In this document: in pieces, positions 46,873 to 60,400 of the stretch
Layout of the letters: each line of letters begins with the position of its first letter
Numbering within the stretch: the first letter of the stretch is position 1
Source: Lytechinus pictus
Lineage: Eukaryota > Echinodermata > Echinoidea > Temnopleuroida > Toxopneustidae
Direction of reading: 5' to 3'
Assembly: GCF_037042905.1 (NCBI RefSeq)
Contig: NC_087245.1
Location: 28,398,001-28,462,000, forward strand
DNA length: 64,000 nt
The notes under the pieces: generated by a model
The model's database searches: none
The model's input: the letters and a program-made list of their open reading frames with translations, nothing else
Told to the model about the DNA's origin: nothing
Position numbers and translations under genes: made by a program

Positions 46873-48400
46873 TTAGCCGAAGGGGGGGAGGGGGCCAAGG
46901 CCCCCTCGGCCCCCCCCCCCATGGATCCGCGCCTGGGCCTATGTAGCGAAGTGTCTGGCGTATCTAACGTCTTTTGGAAATAGATCACCCAGAGTGGAAC
47001 AAGATTTATGATCAGCATAGGGAATGTCAATGGTAATTGTACACAGTCTTGACAGTTGGCTGAAGACTTTCTCGCTGGAACACTGAGTTGCATGGGCTTA
47101 CACGTACTCACCCAATACGTCTTTAATCAATCCAGGCATTCCCATTGATGCTTTTTATAAAGTAGTCTGGACTCTGGGGTGAGCAATTATAATCATTCCC
47201 CATGGAAGCTTACATCCATTTGACTTTAACTGATTTCTCTCATTTCATCTTTAAACCCTTCTGAATACAATCTCATTAAAATTCTCTGAGCTACTCTACT
47301 ACTCTCATATATACAAAATTCCCATTAAAATTACTTCTTTTATTCTACTCCCGAACCATCTTTACAAATTAATTTCCCAAACTGAACATCATCCACAGCT
47401 AGAGGCTACATTTTCAATCACATACAAAACAAACAGTATTAAGTACCCTACAAAGATCTGAAGTTCATTAACTTGGTTACCAGCGAAACCGAATTCTTTT
47501 CTTGAATGCTAGCATTAACTCTCCCATCCAATCTTAACTAAGCCAGTCAACTTAACCCTATATACACTATAAAAATATTGTGTAAAATTGCTCCATGGTG
47601 GTAATTATGTGTCCAACCAACATTGGGCATTTTTATTTATTCAGTGTGATGACTGAAAATTGTGCCCATTCTAAATAACCATACTGGCTTCCCGCATTGA
47701 GTAAAATACTGCCCCACATTGATTGGGCACATATTATTTGTGATGCCCGGGCACCAAGTCCCTGGGAAGCGGGGGGGGGGGGGGGGGGGGGGGCGGTCGG
47801 GGAGTGCTGAAGCACCCCAAAAATATAGTTGGGGATTCTGCGTGTACTATTTTTCATAGGCAGCAACCCCAGGTATTCTGAAAGATATGTAAAATTGGGG
47901 AAAAAGGTAACCAAAAAGACCTTCATTTTTGTAGTGAAACCCCCTTATTTTTGCTTTTCAACTTTACATCAGCACCCCCAGTCAAAAATCGTTCCCAGGG
48001 CCCTGCCGCCTGCCGGGCACACGGTTACGAAACTACGCAACAATATGTAAGTACATGTCAGACCAAAAATAAAAACGTGATATGTACAAAGTCAATACAA
48101 AATCTCTTTCATCTAAAATTCACAAATGAGTGAACATTCTCACTTGATTGTCAATAATCATTTAATATTATAATATTTATGACTGAAATAATGTCACCGA
48201 TGATATTTGTCGAAAAAAAATAAAAGATTGAAAAAACAAAGAACTAAATAAGAAAAATCATTTAATTAGCGCAATTTTTGGCTTGTAGTTGTTAGGAAGG
48301 CCACAAAAGAATATTTTTACTAAAAAATAGCTTTCTAGGAGTGAATTACAGCAATAAGTATGATGAATAAATAATTCATATAAAAAGAAATATATGATAA

Positions 48401-49477
48401 CAGAATGGGTTACTAATTGTTCGAAAAATTGACTTTAGGCAAACAGCTTTTCATGAAACGACCCGGCCTGGCTGGTTTTGACAGTGGATGTGGTTTGCTC
48501 TTCATGAGCTATTTTTGGTCTTGGTGTACATATTCTCCTGATTGAATTTACTTGAAGAAAAGTAATGTACTGAATTTAATTTCTTGACATTTTCAGCCCA
48601 TTCCATGTTTACGAAGTGGTTTATACGGTATTTTAAAAAAGATGAATTAAACTATAAAGACACTGAAAAGTAATTTTTTAATGTAAATCACCAAATTTAC
48701 CTGTTTTTTTTTGGGGGGGAGGATTAATTTGAGTTTCCATTTAAAAGTTGTGTATGGTTGGTGGAAAGGAAAGTAGGTGCAATTGACTGTCCATGTACTT
48801 ATGACCGATGTAATGAGAGACAAATATCTAGGGGTCTAATTTCGATACATTTCACTTACTAAGAATTGTAATGGCACCCTAAATTGATGTTTTGTCAATA
48901 GTTTATTTTAAATTTGGAATGTGAATGAGTACATATATATGTATTATTCAAATTAATTCAATTCAATTGAAAAATGATTCATTAAAACATGGCTGAATAA
49001 AAACATGTGTAGAATTTACAATAACAGAATGATAATTTAAAGTACAAACATGAAATGATATAGATGTAAATTGACATTTAGTTTATTCATACTTGTACAA
49101 ATGTAAATGAATTATAAATCAAGAATGATATATTATGTATGTATTTTGTAATTTATTTTGTACATAATTACACGGTAACCAATTATCAGCTGTAGAAGGT
49201 TGCAATGTAATGCAAAGTAAAATAAATATGAAAGGAGAAGATTTGCTTATGTTCTTTTCATTTGTGTATTGAACAGGAGTAAATAAATAACCTAAAAATT
49301 GTTTGAAGGTTTGCATGGTGGTGTAAACAGTCATGGAAATGGTTTACGGTACACCATCTGTAAAGTCCTGGCAAGGACAAAGAGAAGTGGATAGAGGTAG
49401 AAGTGAATTAGAGAGGAAAGAAAGTGAAGATTGGAAAGTAGAGATCTTTCAGAAGGTAAACCAGAAAAAATAATAAT
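48401..49477. other. Non-coding, nothing recognised
   Basis: AT-rich DNA after Repeat A. The small ORFs have no motif or exon signals I can support. Confidence 0.35.
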
Positions 49478-49735
49478 ATAGGATATGTATAGCGCAAGCA
49501 TCCACCTTGCTAGGTGCTAAATGCGCTTCTATATTACCCCGGCTAAGCTAGCCTACCGATTCCAGTGCGCACAGCTTTTTGAGGAATTACTTCCTGCCGG
49601 TGCCCATTTACATCACCTGGGTTAAGTGCAGCACAATGTTGGTAAATTTCTTGCTGAATGAAGGAAAACATGGCTTGGAATCGAACCCACGTCCTTCAGA
49701 TTGAAAGACGAGTCTAGACCACGACGCCCCCACAA
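49478..49735 (-). mobile_element. tRNA-headed SINE
   Basis: The right end (minus-strand 5' head) has GGAATCGAACCCACGTCC, an inverted box B, and GAGTCTAGACCACGACGCC, an inverted anticodon-arm-like part. The body, with CCCATTTACATCACCTGGGT and AGTGCAGCACAATGTTGG, is shared with 59690-59960 (CCCATTCACCCCAACTGGGT, AGTGCAGCACAATGTGG). Confidence 0.6.
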
Positions 49736-52700
49736 AAGGTTGATGATACGTAGGAGGCAAGATGAGAGGCTTTCAGAGTAGAAGGCTGGCTTGGATTGGA
49801 GAGGTGAGGGAGGCTTACCTTGGAGAGATGAGAAGACTAGATTGATTTGGCGAGTGGAGCTGAAGAAGATGAGAACACTTAAGTTTCGGGCAGGTTGACT
49901 GTCTTCAGGAAATTGAGGTTACAGTGAGTTTTTATTCAGCCAAAGCCAAAGGGCCAACACAAGTGGGCGCGCTTTCACTTTGCACATCCATATAGTTTAG
50001 TATACAACATCAAAGAATCATCAATTTTAACAACACACTGGTGCTAGCCAAGCATGCAGGGCTGTAGCTAATGGGGGTGTCGGGGTGTAACACCTCCCCC
50101 CCCCCCCACTCCACAGGTATCACCTATAAATCTGTGCTCCTGTTATGAAAATGAAGAAAAGGGACGAGGGGAAAAATGAATGAAGGGGGAAACGGGAAAG
50201 AAAATTGGAAAGAAGAAAAAGAAGGAAAAAGAGAAGAAATGGGCAAAGAGGAAAAAGCAAAATAAAACAAAAATGAAGGCAAGGACTAACAAAAAAAAAA
50301 AGAGAAGTAGACATGCCAGGCTTTTGAATGGATGCATGGTCATTGCATGAAGGGCATAATAATATTGTATTAATTTCACAAAAAACTGTAGTACAAATGA
50401 AAACCTCCAATCAGTTATGTCAGAAGATTCAGTGATTATAAATCATCCAATCATTGTAAAATCTCAAATGAACCCAATGAAACATACAGTATAATGACAA
50501 GATGAATGCAATTTTGAGCTTATAATGCATTGTTTAATTTATTGCAAAATATGTGAATGATTTTCTTTTCATTGTTTTATCTTCAATAGATAAATAAATG
50601 AAAATAATAATATATTCAATACATCATAATAAACATTGAGGTAAATCAATGTACAAATAAATATTTAAAAAGACTTTAATTATAAAAAAAACAAAATTTG
50701 TTCTTCATACAATTTATTTTGGAAAATAAGTTGCTTACATTACACATTTATATTCAATCAACGAAATACATAGACATAGACATGTGAACTGTTATCAACT
50801 ACCACCTATTGTGAGAGACGACTGAAAGGTTAACTTTTCAACATTAAAGCCTGACTTTAGCTTTAAAAGGGTCAACAATGTGATAGTTTCATCCAACATG
50901 CCAGTTTTAAAGAAGTGTAGCAGCTGTTTAATCTTTCAAATGATTCTCTGTTTGGGGTACCCCAAGTCGAAGCTGAAGACGGTCTTTAAACATTAAACAA
51001 GGGAGAGAATCACTTTGGGGAAACAGGTGGGAGAAAGGGGGGATATAATATTAAAAAAAAAACATATTGCACATTTCACCTTCTTTTTCTTTGGTCTAAA
51101 CATGGAATCAATGCTTTGATCCATGGTTAAAAAAAAAGTATATATATATGATCAGTTGGTCATCGGAAAGAACTGGATAGATTGGAATGGATAAGTACAG
51201 TACATTAACAAAATACTTGCGATGTATGGATTCTGACATTGTACAATGTTCACAGTTAGCTTTCACTGCAATAAAGACTTTCCACATTCCTGTATATACT
51301 AGATTCTTGCATCATGCTGAGACATTCAGTAAACCATATACTGTAAATCGACAAAAAAAACTTAATATAGAATTTTCAGTTTTTTTCACTGTAGTCTTCA
51401 ATTCTAACATAATACTACATAAATACTTGCTTGAATAGGACTTGACACTTACTTGACCTAATCTCCCTAGCATATTGTGGATAAATTTGATGAGATTTGG
51501 ATGAGATTTGAACCCACAATCCTCTGTTTTAAAGTCTGGAGACTAATCCAATGGGCCACAATGGGGAAGAGGGGAGAGGGAGGAGGGCTTTCAAAGAACA
51601 AAAAAGCGCCTTCAATGGATTATGCAATGTTGGTGTGTTGCTACATCAGTGCGGAAATTACCTTTTATTAGGTATACTTGAAGCACCCAATTAGAAATTA
51701 CCATTAAAAAACAGCACCCACACTGAATTGTACTATATTTATAATGCTAAAACTTCAATGTCACTGTATAAAGCCCCACCTAGTTATACCACTCTACTGT
51801 CATTACACGCTCAGACACCCATATAAACATGAAACAATTTATTGGCCCTTATTTCGTAAAGCTAAATTTTGTTATATAATAACACTCCTATCATTACCAC
51901 TCGAGACAAAAATCCATTGTAGAGCAGCTACTTGTATACAGATTTCTTTTACTGTTGTTTTACTGTTAATATATTCTTCTTGTGTCCGCACACTCTACAA
52001 ACTGAACCAGTCTAAAACACACAATTATTTCAGTATATTACATATGCTCGCCAAAGTCCTCAGCCCAAGTTTCCTCGGGCATAGGGCTCTATGATTGAAA
52101 TTGCAGTCTTGTCTTAACCCATTTGTGAAGAAAATGTCTATTTCTCTTGAATAAACTGTAAATACTGTTCTCCTCCTCTGACTTATCTTCAATCTATCCC
52201 CAGTTTTCTGTTATAAATAAACAGGACAAATTTGATGGAATTCGGGAAGAACACTGAATTCAAAGAATTTTCAGGCCAAAAAATTTGAACAGCGAAAAAT
52301 ACAGTGAGAGTCGTGAAAATCAAACGCAAAATCCAATTAAACAAAATTGTGCATCGGTGGGTTTGTCAATCAAACCTGTTTTGCAGAGTGCAAAGAATTT
52401 TCTGCATACTACAGTGCAAGTATGTCACTCTGCAGAGAACACACAATTTCAAACTGAAAAACACATAATTTGCAATTAAAAAAATATATATATAGTCTGC
52501 ATGTCCAAAAACAAAAATAAAAGCACTGACTTGAATATCACAAGCCTCTGAATTGGGCAATGTCATTGGTGCAGCACTTGCTTCAAAATTAGATAAACAT
52601 ATTCTTCTATTCTGAAAGTCAACACTGAAATATATATACATGTAAATTATAAGCAATATTGTTTAGTATTCTGGCACATTTTAAAGAAAGACAAATTCTT

Positions 52701-53134
52701 GTGGAAGCAAATAAAATGGAAGAACAGGATTGCAGAGTAAGTTTGGTTTATATTATGTAAATTTACATGAATTCTTGTCTTCTCTTCCTAAAATGGTGAA
52801 TGATGTACGTATTTTACACACGACTTGACGAAAGCCGAATAAGGTACTCATTTGATGCTCATTAAACAACTTGAGGTTACTTAATCGCCTACTTAAAACT
52901 CAAAGCATTTTCAGACCACAAAATGCAAAACATGTGTTAGCATCTTCTAAGTCAAATTTCACGTACACCAACTTTTAAAGAAAATAGACGAGTACATACC
53001 TTTACATCAAACATAAACAATCACAAAATTTGTGCTGAAATGCCTATATACATCATAAGTACATGAGTATAATACAGCTGAATTTATAAACTAATAAAGA
53101 CAAATTCAAACAAACAAAAATTCATATATTTCTC
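49736..53134. other. Long non-coding interval with SINE relics
   Basis: No gene supported. Contains a C run near 50094-50107, purine-rich DNA at 50150-50310, and a tRNA-like box B relic at about 51500-51560 (GATTTGAACCCACAATCC). The ORFs at 51187, 51744 and 52366 lack any recognisable feature. Confidence 0.4.
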
Positions 53135-53140
53135 TTTATT
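53135..53140 (-). terminator. Candidate polyadenylation signal of the DENND3-like gene
   Basis: TTTATT on + is AATAAA on -, about 1.1 kb downstream of the DENND3-like stop codon. This would define a 3' UTR of about 1.1 kb; other AATAAA hexamers exist, so this is a guess. Confidence 0.3.
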
Positions 53141-53587
53141 TCAAGAGGATGTTCATGACTATTGCACATTTACATATAAAGCAAGAATATATTATTGTCA
53201 ATGAATTATTAAACATAATTTTTTTTCTTTCAAGGCGGGTTAGATACAAGAATATGTAAAGCCATCTTTCATTCAAATATTGCTAATAAATCACAAAAGC
53301 ATCAAATTTAAGTATTTTGACCATCAAATCTACCGGTTTTAGATTATAAACAGTACTATGAATACATTGCATCAGGATTATCTATGAGGTTAGCCTGACA
53401 TCAACAATATTAAAGCCATTTCATAGTTAGCCCTAGAGCAACTTTTGCAGATGACCTTTCCCTTTTTTTCAAATGGAAAGGTATTCAATAATTGTTAATT
53501 CTTAAAAGAAGATATTACGTACTTTCCCGGTATGCCAATCGGCAATATTCAACTTTAATAAAGGAACCACTGTACAGGCCAGGTGGG

Positions 53588-53757
53588 AGTTTAATAGAGC
53601 GGTTCATAAGTTACGAGCAACTTTACGAACGACTGGTGATCCTTTCCTGTGGAAATGATATACACCAGATTTTCATTGGTAGTCACGTAATTCCAAAGAA
53701 AGGATCACCAGTTGTTTGTAAAGTCTCTCTGAACTTACGAACAGGTTTATGAAACAC
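53588..53757. mobile_element. Foldback MITE in the presumed DENND3-like 3' UTR
   Basis: Arms pair across a short spacer: ACTGGTGATCCTTTC (53632-53646) with GAAAGGATCACCAGT (53699-53713), extended outward by TTCATAAGTTACGAGCAACT against the inverse of GAACTTACGAACAGGTTTAT. If transcribed, it would form a long hairpin. Confidence 0.65.
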
Positions 53758-54250
53758 ATACACGGTGACACAACTTGGGGGTTGTTAATTTACAATTGGG
53801 AAAGGTTCTATTACATCATCCACTTTAAACTAATTTGATATCATTTGACCCTTTGCGTAGTACCAATCAAGACGTAACACTTTGTTATTCTTAAAATGGA
53901 AGAAGCATATTTTGAAATAACAAACATGTATGAATAATCATAATCATTATCAACATACCTCCTCCGTTAAGATATACACTAACAAGATTTCAACACTAAA
54001 ATTTCCTAAATAACTACGCATTCTCTGGGCCTTTAACGTTCCTATTGGTCATCAACATCAATATATATCCATTTGACATCATAACCAGGAACAGAAGAGT
54101 TTAGAATTCAGAAGTTGGGATAGATCTAAGCTTACTGTCGCAACTAAATTACGGGTTAATTTTCATGATTAGGATTCTCTTCAATCCATGGATAAAAACG
54201 TAGTAAAAATAGACCAAAGGATACAAGTAGTTCCGCCTATTAAACAAAGA

Positions 54251-54442
54251 TCAGTTTGCCACAAAGTTTGCCCTCCAGAGGGCGACTTTTCCATCCTTGC
54301 TCCCCGATCCGGTGATGACATAGCGCATTTCCGCCTGGCACATGGACCTAATGGCGTCTTCGTGGGCCTCCAGCTCCTTCTCGTACTCACAGGTGTTGGC
54401 ATCAAAAAGGTGGATCTTGCCTTGTTTGCTACCAGCCCATAT
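54251..54442 (-). CDS. DENND3-like terminal exon: WD blades 6 and 7 and stop
   Basis: Starts IWAGSKQGKIHLFDANTC and ends GKVALWRANFVAN before TGA. The start repeats the IWxG pattern of the previous exon, as expected of successive blades. Confidence 0.87.
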   Translation of the reverse strand: MWAGSKQGKIHLFDANTCEYEKELEAHEDAIRSMCQAEMRYVITGSGSKDGKVALWRANFVAN

Positions 54443-57400
54443 CTAAGCCAATACAAGAAATTTAAAAATAAAGGATGATGAATGACCAAGAGACCATTTC
54501 ACAAAGAGTTGAGTCATTTAATTTTACTGACTGACATGCACTTCACCAATCAAACATGGGTAATTGCAATGGCTTGTAGCAGTTGTTTATGAAAATCACT
54601 TCAATCTCTTCAAGAAATGCTGTCCATGTGGACTGACCAAAAAGAAAAAGGGAGAATTCCTGTATTCAATTAATGGCTAGTATTCAAAACTTCATAATTT
54701 AATGGACATAGAAAAAAAAAGAGTTCTCCTATCAAAGAAACTATAAAATTGACTATACAATATGAATGTATAGTCAATTTAGTTTCATTTTTCATTTTTA
54801 AGAATGAAGTCCATGAAACATTGCAAGTAAATCAAGAAAGAAATTAGGATTTTTTGTGTATGCCCAATGAGGATTTCAGTCGGCTTTTCATGCATTTTGG
54901 GCATTTTGGGGTGGGTTTCCAGGATTTAAATTACACTCGGATGAGCTCCATGTCATTTTGGTCAAGAGATGGACTTGGTATGTTCTCATATTCAGATACT
55001 CAATTTCCTTTATAATGAAAATTTGGGTTTGTCACATAGATCTTTGCCAGATACTCATTTTCGTTTTGGAGCTGTGTGGTCATAAATGGTATGTGATTGT
55101 GCACATTGATGTAGTTTAGAAAATATGTCATTGGAGTGACATCATCATTATTTTTTTTAGGTGTCACCTGTGCCTGGGAGGCAAAGAGCAAACTGAATCA
55201 CTGTGATTAGGGGGTCTCTCTTATTGTTAAAACTGTTTTGGGTCTGCAGGTGGACCATGTACACCCTAATTTCCCCCCTGGACTCTCCTCTTCATTAACA
55301 TCCTATCCGAGGGATGAAGTATTTACTAAGGTAACAAATCCTTCATCTATGAAACAGAAGGTGCACATTAACACAATGCGCAAGCTTCAATTATCCACCC
55401 AGGGTAGACTCACACTCTCGATCTTTAAAATTGACAGGCTGCCGCTTTACTGACTAAGCCCACTTGCCAGACCATTGCTCTGCCATCTCTAATAATGGAT
55501 CGATACTTGTCTGGTCTGTTTTTAAATTTCCGAACAAGTTACAAGATTATTTGTGTCCTAATAGGCACATGAGGAAAGGAAAAATAATAACAGGAAGGCA
55601 TACTGACCCTGGTTCCCACGGCAACAAGCTTGCTGATACCCCTACAGGAGACAGTGAGAAGCTTCTCCTGTTTGAAAGAATCCACATTCCAGCATGCCAC
55701 CTCTCCTCTCCTACCACAACCAGTCCAGATCTGCAACGGGAAGATAAAAAGGTAATCATAATTCATTTCAGTCAGCATTTCCCCATTATGAAGGGTAACT
55801 GACTCCTGCACCATAAGGACACTCCCTCCTTCCACTTCTTTCAGTCTCAAGCATCCTATTCAATCAGCCCAACCTTACTGCTTTCCTTCTTCACCATATC
55901 GTTCCATGTAATCTTTGGTCTTCCCTTTCCTCTTCTGCCATCAACTTTCAGGCCCCATGCTCTTATCACAGGTTCATCATCTTCCCTCTTCAACACACGG
56001 CCCATCCATCTTAAACCACTTCTCTTTTAATGCTTCCACAACAGTTTCTTTCAAGCCCAACCTTTCATGAGCTCACAAATGTTCATTGTAACACCATACA
56101 TCAAAGTAATTTACTGAATTGAATTTTATTTGTTCTACTTTTACAACAAATAACAAATATGTATACCAAAAAAAATTCATAAACACAGTGTTTCAAGATG
56201 AAATGAAGTATTTCATGATTACAGTACAGAATAAATAGCAGACAAAGATCATGCACATTTTCATCATCCATCGGCACAGTGGTCCTCATTATAATTATAG
56301 CACCATCACCATCAGATTTTTTTTTTAATTGTTTTCCTTCTCATAAAGAGTTTTGATTCTGACTTTTACAAATTAACCTGCCATATCAGATTTTCTTTAA
56401 AAAAAAAATATATATATTAACCTGCCATATCAGATTTTATTCAGCAAGGACGTATAAATTACTCCAAATTCAAAATGATACCTTATAATTATGGTACACA
56501 GTATCAGAAAGTTACATTTATTCATGAAGGTATTATCCCCTACTCATCATAAATATCACATGTTTAGAATTGCTACAACATGATCATATAATAATCCTCA
56601 ATATCATCCAGAACATCAGTAATACCCTACTTTCCTAAAACTTCTTGTTATTATCCACTTTTATCAAATTCTTTCTCCTCCTCTCATCATCACCACCACC
56701 ATCATCAGCAACATTATCATCATAATCATAACCGTTGTTGTCGTCGTCATCATCATCATCAATCAGAAGCCCTCTTGCAATCTCTTTCCTTCCTATCAAT
56801 TTGTCCATCATCCTCTCCTCAACTCTCGGTTTTCTCTCATCTACATTAACCTACCCTATTTCCAAGGAGAAGGAATGATTCAATCAGGGAAGGCACCCCA
56901 TCTTTGTCAAGGTGTTGAAGGCTGTTTAGCTCACTACCATCAAGGCCCAGAACTCTGATATCAGTTTTTGTACCTGCAGAAGATGATAATATACAAATAT
57001 CATCATCAAACTTGAGCATTACTAAAATTTCATGGACAAGGTACCTTTGGAACAGTTCTAACATGACTGATGGGGTGTTGCAAGAAACTTGCGATCAATT
57101 GCAAGTCTATTTTTGGTCCCTAAATCAATCATATGTCTTGCGGTTAATTGCAAATTAGTGATTGATTGCTAATCTTCTCCTTGAAACAAGAAGTTTAATC
57201 TGATTTGCTATGACTAACTTTGATCTATCAGTTGTAAAATTGCAACCGAATATTTGCAATTGATCGCAAATATTTTCTTGCAACACCCCCTTAAGGCATA
57301 CATGAAGCCATGTAGTCTGCAGGCACAGACCCTTGATTTTCGCAATTCTTGTAGTGCATAATGCAGAGTCTGAAGTAGTGAGACTAGATTCATTATGTAC

Positions 57401-60400
57401 TGTGGACGGCTCTACAGATACATGTAGATAGTTTGGAGTATAGTCTGGATATGGTTTTGGTTATAGTATCAAACTTGAGTCTGTGATTGCAGACCAACAG
57501 CCATGGGCTTTAAGAATGTTGCAAAGGTAAAAAAAGTCTTTGTATTCATGCTAATGCCTCAGCAAAATGATGTGTATTATATGTTTTACATGACAGTGAT
57601 GTGGATCCTTGTTATTTGATAGACAATCCTCATCTCAAGATCATGTCAGGTCAATAGAACTAGCCATTAGTACCAGTCATTAGCAAAATGACTGGTCACA
57701 CGGTAGATTTCAGCCAATCATCTGATTAGAATCCATATCACCATTTCATTATACATCATGTAATGTTCAAGATTGAGCAAGGTATTGTGTTTATGGAGAG
57801 AACGATATCCAATGGCATAATTCAATAATGGTTAAGACCATGTTAAGAGTGGTTATTGAATTTTGATTCCTTTATCCTTACATAACCTTTTACTCCAGAG
57901 TGAGAGCTATTAATTGAAAATCACCGAGACCAATATCAATGACCAAAATTAACTTTCTCGGTACATGCAAGCTGTTATGAAAAATTGAAACCCCCCCCCA
58001 AAAAAAAAATCTATTATTAATCACAAAAAAAAATGGGTATAATTTCTGAAAAAAAAACTATCACAAACTAGGATGCAGTCTATGATTTCTTTAACCATGG
58101 TATTAACAATGCAATAGTACTCACAGCACCATAGCTTGTCATTGTAGAATTTCATAGAAACCAAGGTCTTGGTATTCTTCAGCTGTATCTGATGTTTCTG
58201 TGACAAGCTCTGCGTATCCCAACCAAAGATTTGCCCATTCAAGCTACAGGTGAAAGCAGTCCTAAAAACAGAAAATGCAAAACATGTATCAATAAATGTT
58301 TATTCATTATAATATAAGCAGAATGGAAATTAGGAGTATTACAGTAATTGGCAAATGGTCAACAGTTCACTTGTATAAGCATGTTCACGGTTGTAAACTG
58401 CGCACGAGCAGAAAAAGGTCATTTGAGATAAACCATGAAGGTGGCTTTCAAATACACTGACATAGGCATTTGTGATTTGATGATTATTCATGTATTCCTT
58501 TCAAAATATTCATTTTATCACATCCAAGCTGAAGAGTAATAGAGCCTTCATAATCACTGGTATTTGACAGTAGCCTAAACAATAGTCAAATGTGCCAAAG
58601 GCAGACAATAAAACAGATTTCCAAACTTTATCCCTGATGTACTATTCTAGTCACCTGGTCTATACAATGCCTTTTGTTCTTAGAATTTGAATACACTACC
58701 GGTAAAGCTTACGCAACATCTGCATTTGAAAATGATAGTGCTTATCCTAATGAAAAATCACAAAGGTCATTTGAGAAAAGTTGATCATGAGCTAACCGTG
58801 AACTGGCTTATTGTAGCATTCTTTATATGAATCGACCTATGTCAACATGGATAAAACCTGAATATGCCCTGTAATCCTCAGGTTGGTAAGTATCTTTAGG
58901 ATATAGAAAACACATACAGTGAAGTGGAAGTATAATGCCTTATGAGTACAAGGTTCTGCTGTCAATTACTCACAGTCAAGTGGTAAATAGAGTTGGTAAT
59001 CAAAGTTTAATCCTAATCCACATTTCACTGATGTAATGACACAAGGTCTAATCCTGCTCTTCCCAGTTAATTATTTTTTCAGTTATATAAAAGTGGCATC
59101 ATTCCATTGAAATGTGGGCTGAATAATACAGAACTTTGACCCCCCCCAAAAAAAAGAGAGAAAAAGAATGGACTAAATATGCACTTGGTGCGGCAGATTT
59201 AATAGCTGCTGGACATGACCCCTTTGGCATGGGGCAAGAGTACCTCAGTCCCTTAATAATTAAAACTAATTGAACATGGAATGTTTCCTCATTTCAGCTG
59301 GATCCTAACTTTCTATCAAGAAAATTGTTAAAATACAAACAAATCATGTTCATTACCTTAACCTGCATTTGAAAGTACATTTTTTGTATCTCGCATTTTT
59401 GAAAATGAATGTTTGAAAGACATTACTTACTTGCCATCTTCTGAGACCGTCATGTCCGAGACGATGTCGTTGTGTTCTACAAGCTGTTTGTTTGATAGGC
59501 AGGTAGGTATGTCAATGATGTAGATGGTCGTGTCAAAAGAACCTGCCCAAACTTGCTCTCCTCTCACGCATAAAAGGCAGCACTGCAACAAATTGAAAGA
59601 TTAAGATATTTAATATTTATTACGAATCATGATTCGTTGGCGATGATCAATAATACAATAACAAACTTTGATTAAAAATAATAATATATAGCATATATGA
59701 GGCACCGATTATCTTGTTGACTATTCAGTGGCACACTTAATATTACCCTAGCTCTGGCTCCAGCTGCTTCAAGGCACTTGGAACATTCAAGGAATTATTC
59801 CTGCTGGGTACCCATTCACCCCAACTGGGTTGAGTGCAGCACAATGTGGATCAATTTCTTGCTGAAGGAAATTACACCATAGCTGGGATTTAAACCCATG
59901 ACCCTCTATTTCAAAAGCAAGAATAAGAACCATCTGACCACAATGTTCCACATGTAATGTTTCCATGGTGGAAAATGAATCAATGTAGCGGATTCATGGT
60001 GGGCTGCATCATGATTCCTTCTTAGGGGTATGCTTGGTTCGGACTCAGCAAGTATGTTCTTGCCATCTTCAGGAGAATGCTATATTACTATTTTTCCCCC
60101 GATACACACAATGTGATAAAATGTTTTCTGTAATTGCTCCCATCCTCTGAAACAAACTCCCAATCCAAATTAAAAATGCTTTCTCTGTTGAAAAATTTCA
60201 ATTGTTAGTTAAACCCGGGGGGGGGGGGGGGGGGGGGGGGGTACTCGACCAAAAAAGTAGTACATGTAGGTATGTGCCGCTGGCGAGACAAAAAACGGGG
60301 GCCTTGGAGCGGGCTTATTGTAAAAAGGAGGGTCCTCGGAACGGGCTTCGGAACTACAAATGTTTGTGAAAACGGGGGTCCTTGGAACGGGTCGCCTGCA

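Larger units (their letters stand above)
40070..46935. mobile_element. 6.87-kb nonautonomous hAT-like element
   Basis: The left end CAGGCGCGGATCCA and right end TGGATCCGCGCCTG are perfect 14-bp inverted repeats. They are flanked by a perfect 8-bp duplication, GGCCTATG (40062-40069 and 46936-46943). Eight-base duplications and CAG...CTG ends are the hAT pattern. The host is Repeat A, whose uninterrupted relatives lie at 4960 and 6836. Contents in order: the GCGCGAAGCGCG motif array, a second 8-bp-TSD element, more motif array, a 35-bp minisatellite, a polypyrimidine tract, and a G-rich right end. No transposase ORF; the large ORFs at its right side come from the simple repeats. Confidence 0.8.
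38593..48400. repeat. Repeat A, copy 4, split by nested insertions
   Basis: Repeat A text runs 38593-39032, resumes at 39614-40069, and resumes again at 46936 to about 48400. It is interrupted by a TTAA-type MITE (39033-39613) and by the 6.87-kb element (40070-46935). Removing both restores the order seen at 4098-5800 and at 1-1318. Confidence 0.8.

Noticed and set aside
45852-47111. ORFs of 364-413 codons on both strands
   Set aside because: They are readings of the polypyrimidine tract (Ser/Phe/Leu/Pro or Arg/Lys/Glu/Gly only) and run into known repeat sequence; there is no domain or start context.
54181-54489. ORFs of 96-102 codons on + and another minus frame over the last DENND3-like exon
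   Set aside because: The minus frame with IWAGSKQGKIHLFD continues the propeller across splice joints; the others do not.
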